DNA of 64,000 nucleotides from JAHJFW01 sp964595075 (GTDB taxonomy: Bacteria > Patescibacteriota > Patescibacteriia > 2-12-FULL-60-25), in contig CAZQNT010000003.1 in the NCBI GenBank assembly GCA_964595075.1, forward strand, positions 1-64,000. The letters are read 5' to 3'. The translations under genes and the position numbers were made by a program. The notes under the pieces are model-generated. The model ran no database searches. It was not told the DNA's origin and saw only the letters and a program-made list of their open reading frames with translations. Shown in pieces: positions 15,090 through 22,469 of this stretch. Within the stretch, counting starts at the first letter, position 1, and each line of letters begins with the position of its first letter.

Positions 15090-16040
15090 ATGAATCCTTT
15101 TCTTGAAATACCAAAAGCAACTGTAGCTACTTCAGACAAAAAGAAGCCAGGGTTGATGATCGAAAAGATGACTGAGCTGATAACGATAGAGCGTGCTATT
15201 GAAATATTGGGACGTGAGAACGTCCATGGCATAGATGATATTCAGTATGCCCTAGGTAAAGACTTCGTTGATAAAAAGAAGGCACCTCCTTTTCCATATA
15301 CAGAAAAAGACATGCAGTTTCTTAAAGAATTAAAGGAACAAGGAGTTAACGTAATGGTTATGTTAACTGTCGCTGAGAAGGATGGAACACCGTTAAAAGC
15401 TACACGTGTTTACGATTTGATTTCGTCTCGATACCAGGAACTGGGTTTAGGTAAGTTGTTGAAAGATGAAAGCGCTACGTTGCTCTCTGATACCCCATCA
15501 CGCGATGTTCCCGAGCTGACATATGGATGGAGTGCGATAACTACCTCCTGTCTTCCTGAAACAATGACTCCCGACAAACCCGGATCATATTTTCAACCCC
15601 ATGCTTTTCAAAAAAAGGCTATCGAGGGCGTGGCATTTAAAAGTGGCTACTATGCCTTCGCAGGTCGCTCTAGGGGCGCACCCAGATATATGGGGGGGAT
15701 TGCACGAGCATCGTTTACGGATATGCTTTACGGTGTAGGTATTGATCGTATCGCGTCGCATAGACTCAACCCTGGCCACGAACGCGCGTTATTAAAGACG
15801 CAATTTCACTTAAGCGATGCAACTGAAGTATCATATGTAAGTCTAGGTTTAGGGAAAATGGATCCTGAATCCGGAGGATTTATTTGTAAGTCGCGAATTA
15901 ACTCGCGAGGAGGAGAGGTAATCTGGATGGAAAAAGTAGGCGCGTGCGTTCGAATCAAGCCACTCTCATCAATTGGATTAAAAGAACCAAATCCACCGCC
16001 AGAACCCCACCAATTATTTGGCCATAAATTCTATACATGA
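15090..16040 (+). CDS. Hypothetical protein (316 aa) between two REP copies
   Basis: Not recognised. Soluble; the first third carries ITIERAIEILGRENVHGIDD, a helix-rich segment, and the rest is mixed with a basic, Gly/Arg-containing middle (RSRGAPRYMGG). No catalytic motif stands out. A good TATAAT box lies at about 15046-15051, giving a leader of about 35 nt. The gene is more AT-rich than lepA and recJ. It lies exactly between REP copies A and B, which share 44 identical bases in the same orientation, so it may be cargo carried between two element ends or simply a gene beside insertion hot spots. Confidence 0.7.
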   Translation: MNPFLEIPKATVATSDKKKPGLMIEKMTELITIERAIEILGRENVHGIDDIQYALGKDFVDKKKAPPFPYTEKDMQFLKELKEQGVNVMVMLTVAEKDGTPLKATRVYDLISSRYQELGLGKLLKDESATLLSDTPSRDVPELTYGWSAITTSCLPETMTPDKPGSYFQPHAFQKKAIEGVAFKSGYYAFAGRSRGAPRYMGGIARASFTDMLYGVGIDRIASHRLNPGHERALLKTQFHLSDATEVSYVSLGLGKMDPESGGFICKSRINSRGGEVIWMEKVGACVRIKPLSSIGLKEPNPPPEPHQLFGHKFYT

Positions 16041-16041
16041 T

Positions 16042-16073
16042 TGTGGATAACGTACCAGGTACGTACCTGGTAC
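16042..16073. repeat. REP palindrome B at the 3' end of the transposase
   Basis: TGTGGATAAC followed by GTACCAGGTAC/GTACCTGGTAC at 16052-16073. It abuts the stop codon of the RAYT gene (16074-16076) with no gap, as an element terminus would. Confidence 0.92.
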
Positions 16074-16625
16074 CTAGAATGCTCGCGTTTTATCGAGAGT
16101 TTGTTGGTATTTTTGTCTGATAATGTCGGTAATTGCTTCAGGTGATATAAAGAGTGGATCGGGGTCGATCAACGAATTGATCGCTCCTTGCGCGTAGTAT
16201 CTATTACTTGACCACTCCCAATCTTCCGGACGATTAACCAGTCCGGCGCGAACAGGGTTCATTTCTATATAATTTCCACACGATAGGAGTTGCGCGTCGT
16301 TTTCGATTACGATGCTCTTGAAGCGTCCTTGCCATACGTGGCCGACGAAATTGTATTTTTTGCAATAATATCTGGCGTAATTCATCTGTATTGCATGCAT
16401 TATTTTGGAAAGTTTGTCTCCGGTTGGGTTAAGCAATAGGTGAACGTGATTAGGCATTAAAGCATAATGGTAAAGGCAAAATCCAAACAAACGCTTTGCT
16501 TGCAATAAAATATCGAGATACGTTTTGTAGTCATTCTCGCCATGAAAAATTAAAGATTTGTTATTCCCTCTGCTAATAACGTGATATGTCCCTTCCGGGT
16601 CTATCAATCGAGGAGGTCGTGGCAT
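16074..16625 (-). CDS. REP-associated tyrosine transposase (RAYT, Y1/IS200-like)
   Basis: 183 aa. Single-strand DNA transposase of the HUH superfamily. Seen: N-terminal PRPPRLIDPEGTYHVISRGN (family start), the metal-binding HUH pair H60-V-H62 in ALMPNHVHLLL, and the RAYT-specific YIEMNPVRAGLV at 119-130, following the conserved tyrosine region. Family members cleave DNA next to REP hairpins. Here the gene is flanked by copies of the same 22-bp palindrome: B directly at its stop and a tandem pair D/E 14 nt before its start, with nine other palindrome positions elsewhere. That context identifies it as the likely source of this repeat family. The frame is intact, so it may be active. Confidence 0.93.
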   Translation of the reverse strand: MPRPPRLIDPEGTYHVISRGNNKSLIFHGENDYKTYLDILLQAKRLFGFCLYHYALMPNHVHLLLNPTGDKLSKIMHAIQMNYARYYCKKYNFVGHVWQGRFKSIVIENDAQLLSCGNYIEMNPVRAGLVNRPEDWEWSSNRYYAQGAINSLIDPDPLFISPEAITDIIRQKYQQTLDKTRAF

Positions 16626-16639
16626 AATTTTTCCCTTCG

Positions 16640-16687
16640 GTACCAGGTACGTACCTGGTACTTCGGTACCAGGTACGTACCTGGTAC
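16640..16687. repeat. Tandem REP palindromes D and E upstream of the transposase
   Basis: Two perfect 22-bp palindromes (16640-16661 and 16666-16687) separated by TTCG, which also precedes the first. They form a 26-bp tandem unit and the left boundary of the transposase element; the promoter of the gene must overlap or lie beyond them. Confidence 0.92.
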
Positions 16688-16743
16688 CTGTAAGGGTACA
16701 TATATAGGGCTCCCATTATTTTGAGGGGTTGTCAAGGAGTGGA

Positions 16744-16775
16744 TGTGGATAACGTACCAGGTACGTACCTGGTAC
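16744..16775. repeat. REP palindrome F upstream of recJ
   Basis: TGTGGATAAC then the perfect palindrome (16754-16775). It lies 18 nt before the recJ ATG, so it occupies the promoter region. Confidence 0.92.
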
Positions 16776-16793
16776 CGTGGTAGGATTGAGGGC

Positions 16794-18539
16794 ATGAAAA
16801 AGAGGTGGAGGGTTTTATTGCCTGAGACGAAACTTGATACGTCTGAGTTTCTGGCGTTGCATGGGGTGGCTGGGGTGCTTTTTGCTAATCGTGGGATAAC
16901 GGGGGTGGAGGAGGCGAGGGCGTTTTTGAGACCGGATTGGGATAAGTGGATACACGATCCTTTTTTGTTTTCCGGAATGCGTGATGCCGTCGCACGGACT
17001 CTCACCGCTCTCGAATCCGGCGAACGCATCACCGTCCACGGCGACTACGATGCCGACGGCGTCACCGGCTCCACGGTCGTAATCACGACGTTGAGGGAGA
17101 TAGAGAAGCTTGTAGGGACGCGGTTGCCGCGCCCAGGGCGGGAGAACCCCGCCCCTACACAGATTGACTACTACATCCCACATCGCGACAAAGAGGGATA
17201 TGGTTTAAGTCTCGAAACGGTTCAGCTTCTTAAAGATCGCGGAACGTCTCTTATCATCACCGTGGATTGTGGCATCGCGAATGTCGCAGAGATCGCAGCT
17301 GCGCGCGCGGCTGGTATGGATGTGATTGTGCTTGACCACCATCGGTTCGGCGACGAATTGCCGAACGCGATAAATATCCACCCCGGACTTCCGGGCGAAA
17401 CTTATCCTTTTAAACACCTCGCTGCCGTCGGAGTGGCGTGGAAGTTTTGTTCGGCGTTGTTGACCGAGGCGCGGTCGCGCGGCCTAGCAATTCCAGACGG
17501 GTGGGAGAAGTGGCTGCTCGATCTCGTATCCATCGCCACGGTAACGGACATGGTTCCGCTCGTAGGAGAGAACCGCGTACTGCTGACATACGGTCTCAAA
17601 GTTTTGAACAAGACGCGGCGTACTGGATTGCGGAAGCTTATTGAAATATCAGGACGTAAGCTCGGAGAAATTAACGCGCGCGACATAGGATTCTCTCTAG
17701 GTCCCAGGATCAACGCCGCAGGACGAATGGACCACGCTGAGCTCGCACTTCGTCTTATGTTGTCGGAATCGGAAGAAGAAACAGCGGAATTGTCTGAAAA
17801 GCTGGAAGAACATAATCGCGAAAGGCAACGCGTAGTCGAAGATATGTTCATGGTCGCAGAATCGCGTCAGACGGGCGGCGCGATCTCCGTGTTGTGGGAT
17901 TCGTCGTGGTCGCCGTCGCTTGTCGGACTTGTGGCCGGAAGATTTCTCGAGCGCACCGGTAAGCCGTGCGTCGCCATCGGGAAATACGGCGACGCGTGGA
18001 TCGGCTCCGGGCGTTCGATCGCGTCTTATGATATTACGGAGGCGCTCCGTCGCGCAGGAGAAGGATTGCTTACGCGAGTCGGAGGACATGTTCAAGCTTG
18101 CGGGTTTTCTTTCGCTGACGATTCATTCGCGTCTCTTTTGGCAGAAAGACTCCAAACGGATGCGGACGAGCGGCTGTCATCCGAAAATCTTATGCCGGAA
18201 CTTTTGATAGATGCGGAGCTTTCTTTATCCGAAATATCTTTTCAATTGGTAGATATGGTGAATAGTTTTCAACCGTTCGGAATAGGAAACGCGGAGCCAA
18301 TGTTTTTAACGCGAGGTCTTTACGTTTTTGACGTATCGACTGTCGGCAACTGCGGGAAGCATCTCCGTCTGACTCTAAAAAGTCCGGAAGGATTTTTTCA
18401 GAAATTTATCGGTTTCGGTCTCGGCGATCGTCGCGCAGAGATTGAGAAAGGAGTTTTGCTCGATGTGGTGTATAATATCGGTGCGAACGAATGGAACGGA
18501 CGCAAAGAAATCCAGTGCAAGCTGGTTGATTTTCAATGA
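16794..18539 (+). CDS. recJ: Single-stranded-DNA exonuclease RecJ
   Basis: 581 aa from ATG 16794; the longer in-frame start would translate the REP palindrome. DHH-family motifs are present: VHGDYDADGVTG (about 79-90), DCGIAN, VLDHHRFG and the DHHA1 region with VGGHVQACGFS. It degrades single-stranded DNA 5' to 3' in recombination and mismatch repair. At 17112-17158 a GC-rich palindromic repeat is inserted in frame, adding about 16 residues (VGTRLPRPGRENPAPT) between REIEKL and IDYYIPHR, in a surface loop by comparison with the family. A TAGGAT box (16781-16786) ends 7 nt before ATG. The stop overlaps the next start (ATGA). Confidence 0.93.
   Translation: MKKRWRVLLPETKLDTSEFLALHGVAGVLFANRGITGVEEARAFLRPDWDKWIHDPFLFSGMRDAVARTLTALESGERITVHGDYDADGVTGSTVVITTLREIEKLVGTRLPRPGRENPAPTQIDYYIPHRDKEGYGLSLETVQLLKDRGTSLIITVDCGIANVAEIAAARAAGMDVIVLDHHRFGDELPNAINIHPGLPGETYPFKHLAAVGVAWKFCSALLTEARSRGLAIPDGWEKWLLDLVSIATVTDMVPLVGENRVLLTYGLKVLNKTRRTGLRKLIEISGRKLGEINARDIGFSLGPRINAAGRMDHAELALRLMLSESEEETAELSEKLEEHNRERQRVVEDMFMVAESRQTGGAISVLWDSSWSPSLVGLVAGRFLERTGKPCVAIGKYGDAWIGSGRSIASYDITEALRRAGEGLLTRVGGHVQACGFSFADDSFASLLAERLQTDADERLSSENLMPELLIDAELSLSEISFQLVDMVNSFQPFGIGNAEPMFLTRGLYVFDVSTVGNCGKHLRLTLKSPEGFFQKFIGFGLGDRRAEIEKGVLLDVVYNIGANEWNGRKEIQCKLVDFQ
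17112..17158. repeat. GTAGGGGCG-family palindromic repeat inserted in frame in recJ
   Basis: Begins GTAGGGACG and ends CGCCCCTAC (inverted ends), with an inner GGGCGGGAGAACCCCGCCC hairpin. The copy at 34141-34186 is nearly the same and also encodes PGRENPA. Related shorter copies: 22372-22397 and 41936-41999. Confidence 0.85.
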
Positions 18540-20311
18540 AGAAAAATCAAAAACTATACGTGCGTGAGACCTTGGCGATCTACGGTCGCCATATTTTGAA
18601 ATATCGTAAGTCCGCGGTCGCGCTCATCTTGGTGATTTTGGGTGCGGCCGGTGCCAGCATGATTCCTCCGCTCGTGGTGCAGCGCATGATAGACGAGTTT
18701 TCGAAAATAGACGGCGTTAATCCCGGTTTTTGGTTTGCATTTAAGCGCATCTTGGAGTTACTTGGTTTTTGGGTAATCGCGTGGACTTTGTGGCGCGTTT
18801 CAGGATTTTTGGCGACAGGGATACAGCCGCGCATCAGAACGGATTTGGAACGTACGGCATTAGACGCGCTGCAACGGCAGTCGCATAGATTTTTTACGGA
18901 CGAGTTCACCGGCGCCCTGGTGCGACGGGTTCGCGGTTTCGCAACAGCATACATAGATATTGCAGAAAGTATCTTGTGGAGGTTTGCGCCTCTTACAGTT
19001 GAATTGTTGTTCATTTTTGTTGTTTTTATCAGGTTGCATATTTTGTTTTTGCCGGTGCTGATTGTTTGGTTTGCGCTCATGGTTGCAAAAAGTATCTTTT
19101 TTGCATATCGGAGATCCGTTTTGGATTTAGAGCGCGCCGCTAAAGATTCCAAAGTTACAGGAGTTCTGTCTGATGTAATTACGAATAACTTGAACGTAAG
19201 GCTTTTTACTGCGGCACAGCACGAAAGAGAGAATTTTATTAAAGTTACTGAAGAACGGCAAGCGGTCGCGTTACAGACGTGGCGTTTCGGTGAACGCGTG
19301 CTCGTTCTTCAGAATATTATTTCCGCAGCTTTCATGTTGACCATGCTTGGGATTCTGGCGTGGCTTTGGTCGCGGAATGTCGTTGGGCTAGGGATTTTTG
19401 CGGCAGCGGTTTTATATTTTAACCGTTTGAATCGCAGCATGGATGACGTGGGGAATGCCATGAGACGTATTTACGAGGCGCTTGCCGAGGCTGCGGAAAT
19501 GACGGAGATTATTCTCCAACGTCCGGAGGTGCAGAACAAGCGCGGAGCAAAAGATCTTCGGACACCCAAAGCCAAGGTCGAGTTTCAAAACGTTTCATTT
19601 ATTTACAGCGATGGTCGAGAGGTGTTGGATTCATTCCGTCTCGTCGTAAACCCGAAGGAGAAAGTGGCTCTCGTCGGTCCTTCAGGCGCTGGGAAGTCAA
19701 CGGTCACGAAACTTCTTTTGAGGTTTTACGACGTGACTTCCGGAATTATCAGTATCGATGGCCAGCGCGTTAGTGAAGTGACGCAGGACAGTCTCCACCG
19801 TGCAGTCTCTCTTGTACCGCAAGAACCATTGTTGTTTCACCGGTCGCTTAAGGATAACATCATGTACGGCTGCCAGGACGCAACAGAGGAGGAAATTTTT
19901 TCTGCCGCTAAAAAAGCGCGATGCCATGAATTTATTTGCGGCCTTCCGAACGGATACGATACTTTCGTCGGGGAGCGAGGAGTAAAACTTTCAGGCGGAG
20001 AACGCCAACGCGTGGCAATAGCGCGCGCGATTTTGAAAAACGCACCGATACTCGTGCTTGACGAGGCGACTTCGTCTCTCGACTCCGAATCCGAGTCGTT
20101 GATACAGGACGCTCTGCGCGATCTCATGAAAAATAAAACCGTAATCGTAATTGCGCACCGGCTCTCCACTATTATCCAGATGGATCGAATTATCGTGATG
20201 GAGAAAGGGAGGGTTGTTGATATGGGGACGCACGAGGAGCTCTTGAAGAAGGTCGGAATATACCAAAAGCTTTGGAATATCCAGGCGGGCGGATTTAAAA
20301 CTATATGTTGA
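18536..20311 (+). CDS. ABC transporter, fused permease and ATPase
   Basis: 591 aa: about six membrane helices (residues 20-310) followed by an ATPase domain. Seen: Walker A GPSGAGKST (about 381-389), Q-loop, signature LSGGERQR (about 484), Walker B ILVLDEATSSLD and H-loop AHRLST. This half-transporter type (MsbA/multidrug-like) works as a homodimer, or with a partner, and exports lipids, drugs or peptides. No partner gene is adjacent, so a homodimer is likely. It overlaps recJ by 4 nt (ATGA), so it is translated from the same message. The substrate is unknown. Confidence 0.9.
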   Translation: MKKNQKLYVRETLAIYGRHILKYRKSAVALILVILGAAGASMIPPLVVQRMIDEFSKIDGVNPGFWFAFKRILELLGFWVIAWTLWRVSGFLATGIQPRIRTDLERTALDALQRQSHRFFTDEFTGALVRRVRGFATAYIDIAESILWRFAPLTVELLFIFVVFIRLHILFLPVLIVWFALMVAKSIFFAYRRSVLDLERAAKDSKVTGVLSDVITNNLNVRLFTAAQHERENFIKVTEERQAVALQTWRFGERVLVLQNIISAAFMLTMLGILAWLWSRNVVGLGIFAAAVLYFNRLNRSMDDVGNAMRRIYEALAEAAEMTEIILQRPEVQNKRGAKDLRTPKAKVEFQNVSFIYSDGREVLDSFRLVVNPKEKVALVGPSGAGKSTVTKLLLRFYDVTSGIISIDGQRVSEVTQDSLHRAVSLVPQEPLLFHRSLKDNIMYGCQDATEEEIFSAAKKARCHEFICGLPNGYDTFVGERGVKLSGGERQRVAIARAILKNAPILVLDEATSSLDSESESLIQDALRDLMKNKTVIVIAHRLSTIIQMDRIIVMEKGRVVDMGTHEELLKKVGIYQKLWNIQAGGFKTIC

Positions 20312-20343
20312 AACTTTATATTTATCGTTGACATGGTTATTTT

Positions 20344-21327
20344 ATGAAGCGCGAAAGTTCAATATCTGTTGCGAGTGTGCGAGACGTTCTACGTCGATAT
20401 GGACTAGGAACAGGGGTAAAGATTGTTCAGGCCAGCACTACCGGAAACATCGGTTTCATTATCACAGCCGAGAAAAAGAAATTTTTTTTGAGACTTTGCC
20501 CGACCGGTAGAAGAGAACGCAGCGCGGATGAGATTTATTCCGAGATAAGTCTGCTTAAACGTTTAGCGCGTAATAATTTTCCAATCGTTCTCCCTTTGCG
20601 TGCTGATGACGGAAGCGAGGTGGTTTCAATAGGCGAACATCACGGGTATTTACGGCAATTCATTGAAGCCAAGTATAGGAATAATCCGTCTCTTTCTGAT
20701 ATTCATGAGTTAGGACGTACGCTTGGCAGGTATCATCGACTGATTGAGTCATATCGGCCGTCCCGACCTCGAAAACATAGATTTGATTACCACACCACAT
20801 TGCGACATTGGCATGACGTTAAGAATGAAGTTTTGGAGAGCGAGATTTTTTCGGCCGCAAAATTCGTAGAAGGTTTTGAAAAAGAGATGAGTCGACTCCG
20901 TTTTCCTAACGGTTTACCACGGGGATTTATTCATGAAGATTTGGGCAAGAGGCATGTTTTATGGAACGGAAGTGAAATTATAGCAATAATTGATTTTGAT
21001 CGCGCGTATTTCGGTCCGCTCATTTTGGATCTCGGACAAGCGATCCGTGGGTGGTGCTTCGTGGATGATTGGCGTAGATTCAGTATTAAGAATGTGAAAA
21101 CGCTTCTCTCCGGTTATTGTTCGCAACGGAGCTTGGTTAGTGCAGAAAAAGACTGTCTGATTGATTCGATAAAATTTGCTATTTTGGAACGGGCACAATC
21201 TTTTTTTCTTCGCGCGGTATTTGGGGATGCGGAAGAGGGAGATATAAGATTCGCTATGGATTGCGTATTTAGACAGGTGCCATTGGTAGAGAAAAATAGA
21301 AAAACCGTTCAATCATTGTTGGACTGA
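20344..21327 (+). CDS. Aminoglycoside-phosphotransferase-like kinase
   Basis: 327 aa with the APH/choline-kinase fold. Seen: FLRLCP with the nucleotide-binding Lys region (KKKFFLRL), FIHEDLGKRHVL as the Brenner catalytic loop and IIDFDRAYFGPLILDLGQ as the metal-binding DFD-like motif. The catalytic loop is usually HxDxxxxN; here the Asn position is His (HEDLGKRH), so metal binding may be altered. Substrates of this family include homoserine, choline, sugars and antibiotics; none can be assigned. It overlaps the convergent P-loop gene by 19 nt, and its last codons overlap that gene's terminator. Confidence 0.75.
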   Translation: MKRESSISVASVRDVLRRYGLGTGVKIVQASTTGNIGFIITAEKKKFFLRLCPTGRRERSADEIYSEISLLKRLARNNFPIVLPLRADDGSEVVSIGEHHGYLRQFIEAKYRNNPSLSDIHELGRTLGRYHRLIESYRPSRPRKHRFDYHTTLRHWHDVKNEVLESEIFSAAKFVEGFEKEMSRLRFPNGLPRGFIHEDLGKRHVLWNGSEIIAIIDFDRAYFGPLILDLGQAIRGWCFVDDWRRFSIKNVKTLLSGYCSQRSLVSAEKDCLIDSIKFAILERAQSFFLRAVFGDAEEGDIRFAMDCVFRQVPLVEKNRKTVQSLLD

Positions 21328-21331
21328 ACGG
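21300..21331 (-). terminator. Terminator of the P-loop protein unit
   Basis: Minus strand CCGTTCA, 13-nt loop, TGAACGG, TTTTT. The stop codons of both convergent genes lie within it. Confidence 0.75.
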
Positions 21332-21884
21332 CGAAGAGATCGGTCGCGTCGGGGAACGTAAGCTCCCCTCGTTTGAAACGCGGACGCACTATGATTAGAC
21401 GACCGCGATATTGTTGAAGCGCGAGTTTATCCTCGCTGAAGTGGCTATGCCGCTTGACGAGCACTTTGGCCACAGTTGTCGCGATCGGAAGAAGGTTTCG
21501 CCAATCGCGTGGAGTTCCGCTGCCTCGCCAACCTCCACGGTCGCGATCGAAGTCGAATAGTCCTTTGTTGAACCATGCGACGGCTCTCGTGAGGAGGCAG
21601 CGAAGACCCGTGATCGTGTCCGGCATCGTGTATAGTACGACGTCGTACGAATCGATCGGTGAAATTGCATTTGCGCAGAGCGCGTGCACGTCTTCCACGA
21701 TCACGTTATCTTGTTTACAATCCGGTGTGTCGATACAATCGGTGTCGCGTCGATCACGCAGACGATCGACACGGTCCGCATCGTAGTGGTCGGCTTGGAA
21801 GCCGGATGCGCGTAGATTTTCGATGATGGAACGGCGGAGGCCGCTTTTCCCGCTGATTGGCGGCCCAGTGACGAGAATTTTCAC
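21309..21884 (-). CDS. P-loop nucleotide-binding protein, GC-rich single-gene unit
   Basis: 191 aa starting GTG 21884, 7 nt after a strong ribosome binding site (AAGGAGGTGA). Walker A GPPISGKS is at residues 7-14, followed by a DADRVDR segment and VIVEDVHAL as a plausible Walker B, which resembles adenylylsulfate kinase or nucleotide kinases; the phosphate acceptor is unknown. Codon use is GC-rich at third positions, unlike the kinase-like gene it converges on. It has its own promoter (21906-21934) and terminator (21300-21331). It may be a mobile or recently acquired cassette. Confidence 0.75.
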   Translation of the reverse strand: MKILVTGPPISGKSGLRRSIIENLRASGFQADHYDADRVDRLRDRRDTDCIDTPDCKQDNVIVEDVHALCANAISPIDSYDVVLYTMPDTITGLRCLLTRAVAWFNKGLFDFDRDRGGWRGSGTPRDWRNLLPIATTVAKVLVKRHSHFSEDKLALQQYRGRLIIVRPRFKRGELTFPDATDLFAVQSNND

Positions 21885-21905
21885 CGGTCACCTCCTTCAA
21901 GGAGA

Positions 21906-21934
21906 TATCTAGCACGAGCAATTTAATGCGTCAA
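21906..21934 (-). promoter_or_regulatory. Sigma70 promoter of the P-loop unit
   Basis: Minus strand TTGACG (21929-21934), 17-bp spacer, TAGATA (21906-21911). It lies between divergent starts and overlaps the rnhA upstream region. Confidence 0.75.
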
Positions 21935-21955
21935 AGTGGGAGTATTCAATTACAA

Positions 21956-22375
21956 ATGTTTATGCTGAAACTTATCATTCACACAGACGGAGGCGCTCGC
22001 GGAAATCCTGGACCCGCTGGAATCGGAGTCGTTATTCAAGACACGGAAACGAAAGAAGTCCTCGAAGAACACGCGAAGTTTTTGGGCAAGACCACGAATA
22101 ATCAGGCGGAGTATCAAGCTGTTATTTTGGGGCTGCAACAAGCGAAGAAACTTGGCGCGTCGGAGGTCGAGATCGTGACGGACAGCGAATTGCTAGTGAA
22201 ACAGGCGAATGGTGAGTATCGCGTGAAAAATCCGGATCTCGCCGTCAGATATTTGGAAATGAAAAATCTTTGCACGCATTTCGATCGCGTTCGCTTTCGC
22301 CACGTTCGTCGTGAGATGAATAAGCGCGCAGATTTTTTGTCGAACGTGGCGATGGATGGGAAGGGTAATTTGTAG
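21956..22375 (+). CDS. rnhA: Ribonuclease H, RNase HI family
   Basis: 139 aa from ATG 21956 (ATG 21962 also possible). Cleaves RNA in RNA-DNA hybrids. Catalytic carboxylates are visible: D in IHTDGGARGNPG, E in NNQAEYQA, D in VTDSEL and D in NKRADFLSN. The short form without an N-terminal hybrid-binding domain is like the stand-alone RNase H of many bacteria. A TATTCA box (21943-21948) ends 7 nt before ATG 21956, suggesting a leaderless message. The stop codon TAG is part of the repeat GTAGGGGCGGG that begins at 22372. Confidence 0.9.
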   Translation: MFMLKLIIHTDGGARGNPGPAGIGVVIQDTETKEVLEEHAKFLGKTTNNQAEYQAVILGLQQAKKLGASEVEIVTDSELLVKQANGEYRVKNPDLAVRYLEMKNLCTHFDRVRFRHVRREMNKRADFLSNVAMDGKGNL

Positions 22376-22397
22376 GGGCGGGCTTGTCCCGCCCTCC
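22372..22397. repeat. GTAGGGGCG-family repeat, short copy
   Basis: GTAGGGGCGGGCTTGTCCCG and CCCTCC. GGGCGGG pairs with CCCGCCC around a short loop. Provides the rnhA stop codon. Confidence 0.75.
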
Positions 22398-22455
22398 TCG
22401 TTTGGTAGCGGATAATTCAGGAGTTGTCCATGATTCGTTTTACGCGATTACGTGG

Positions 22456-22461
22456 TATACT
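22456..22461 (+). promoter_or_regulatory. -10 box of the exported GWxW protein (leaderless)
   Basis: TATACT ends 8 nt before ATG 22470, so the transcription start would fall at or next to the A of ATG. TTGTCC about 33 nt upstream is a possible but badly spaced -35. Confidence 0.5.
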
Positions 22462-22469
22462 TTTCTCTA

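Noticed and set aside
14969..16775. Replication origin because of clustered DnaA-box-like TGTGGATAA sites
   Set aside because: The boxes travel with each REP copy across the window, no dnaA/dnaN or AT-rich unwinding region is nearby.
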